DNA of 64,000 nt from the NCBI RefSeq assembly GCF_005048155.1, contig NZ_SUMB01000009.1:186001-250000 (forward strand), written 5' to 3'. How positions within the stretch are numbered: position 1 is the first letter of the stretch; each line of letters opens with the position of its first letter. The notes beneath the pieces are model-generated. The model was not told the origin of the DNA and ran no database searches. It was given only the letters and a program-made list of their open reading frames with translations. Source of the stretch: Streptomyces piniterrae (GTDB taxonomy: Bacteria; Actinomycetota; Actinomycetes; Streptomycetales; Streptomycetaceae). Shown here piece by piece: positions 60,350-64,000 of the stretch. Position numbers and translations under genes: made by a program.

Positions 60350-60357
<8 letters not shown>
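54082..60357 (+). CDS. Type I polyketide synthase, ACP-KS-AT-AT-KR-ACP
   Basis: A 2091-residue modular PKS. Domains by residue: ACP 5-75 (LGMDSAG, S39); KS 99-525 (C269 in TACSSS, then EAHGTGT and NIGHLEAAAG); AT1 610-900 (GHSLGE, S702; specificity motif VASHS); a second linker plus AT2 about 1050-1335 (GHSAGE, S1141; motif YPSHS); KR about 1460-1900 (GGLGGIG, LDD motif of B-type, catalytic Tyr in QGNYAAAN); ACP 1960-2040 (LGLDSL, S1999); then an acidic docking tail. Two complete AT domains in one module are rare. The N-terminal ACP suggests a starter loaded by another enzyme. GTG 54082 follows GGGGGA. Confidence 0.93.

Positions 60358-64000
<3,643 letters not shown>

Overview
The window is very GC-rich actinobacterial DNA with the hallmarks of a Streptomyces chromosome: GC-biased third codon positions, many GTG starts, 1-8 bp start/stop overlaps inside operons, MsiK-type sugar ABC operons without an ATPase, a PucR regulator and several RiPP and polyketide genes. 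The gene order sirA - small zinc ribbon - cysH - cysC - cysD - cysN - ABC transporter - chelatase is the one I remember from the Streptomyces coelicolor sulfur-assimilation locus.

Left part (1-24,100). A degenerate adenylate-kinase-like gene faces a GAF regulator, followed by a class F sortase and a GNAT acetyltransferase. Then comes a sulfur operon (3.8-13.5 kb). A 27-codon leader peptide containing two Cys codons precedes sulfite reductase, APS reductase, APS kinase, the two ATP sulfurylase subunits, a sulfonate ABC importer and a sirohydrochlorin-type chelatase. Two further Cys-containing small ORFs lie between cysN and the importer. Next are a membrane glycosyltransferase, a secreted subtilisin, a macrolide-type glycosyltransferase behind a palindromic operator, a carbohydrate ABC importer (permease, permease, binding protein), an APH-like kinase, a DEDDh exonuclease and a short-chain dehydrogenase.

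Middle (24,100-51,600). Two complete lasso-peptide loci lie on the minus strand, 8-10 kb apart. The first (24.2-26.9 kb, order A-C-B1-B2, no transporter) encodes a core that is nearly anantin. The second (35.1-39.7 kb, A-C-B1-B2-ABC exporter) has an easily missed 36-codon precursor whose predicted core resembles lagmysin. Glycogen-to-trehalose genes (glgX, treY, treZ) are scattered between and after these loci. They are interleaved with an MFS transporter, a HEPN-domain protein, a LysR regulator with a divergent lipoamide dehydrogenase, and an FHA protein. An Lrp regulator divergent from an EamA exporter and an aminotransferase, a PucR regulator, and a TTA-containing phosphoesterase fused translationally to a 4'-phosphopantetheinyl transferase follow.

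Right end (51,600-64,000). An orphan YefM/Phd antitoxin gene is followed by a thioesterase-like hydrolase, a stand-alone ClpP2-type protease subunit without clpX, a small unknown protein, and then modular type I polyketide synthase genes that run off the window. The first PKS is ACP-KS-AT-AT-KR-ACP with two tandem AT domains; the second begins KS-AT-DH. An extra clpP directly beside a PKS is the arrangement seen in clusters whose product targets ClpP, so this is the most promising undescribed system here. Assignments of function are from sequence motifs and memory of the families; no database search was run.
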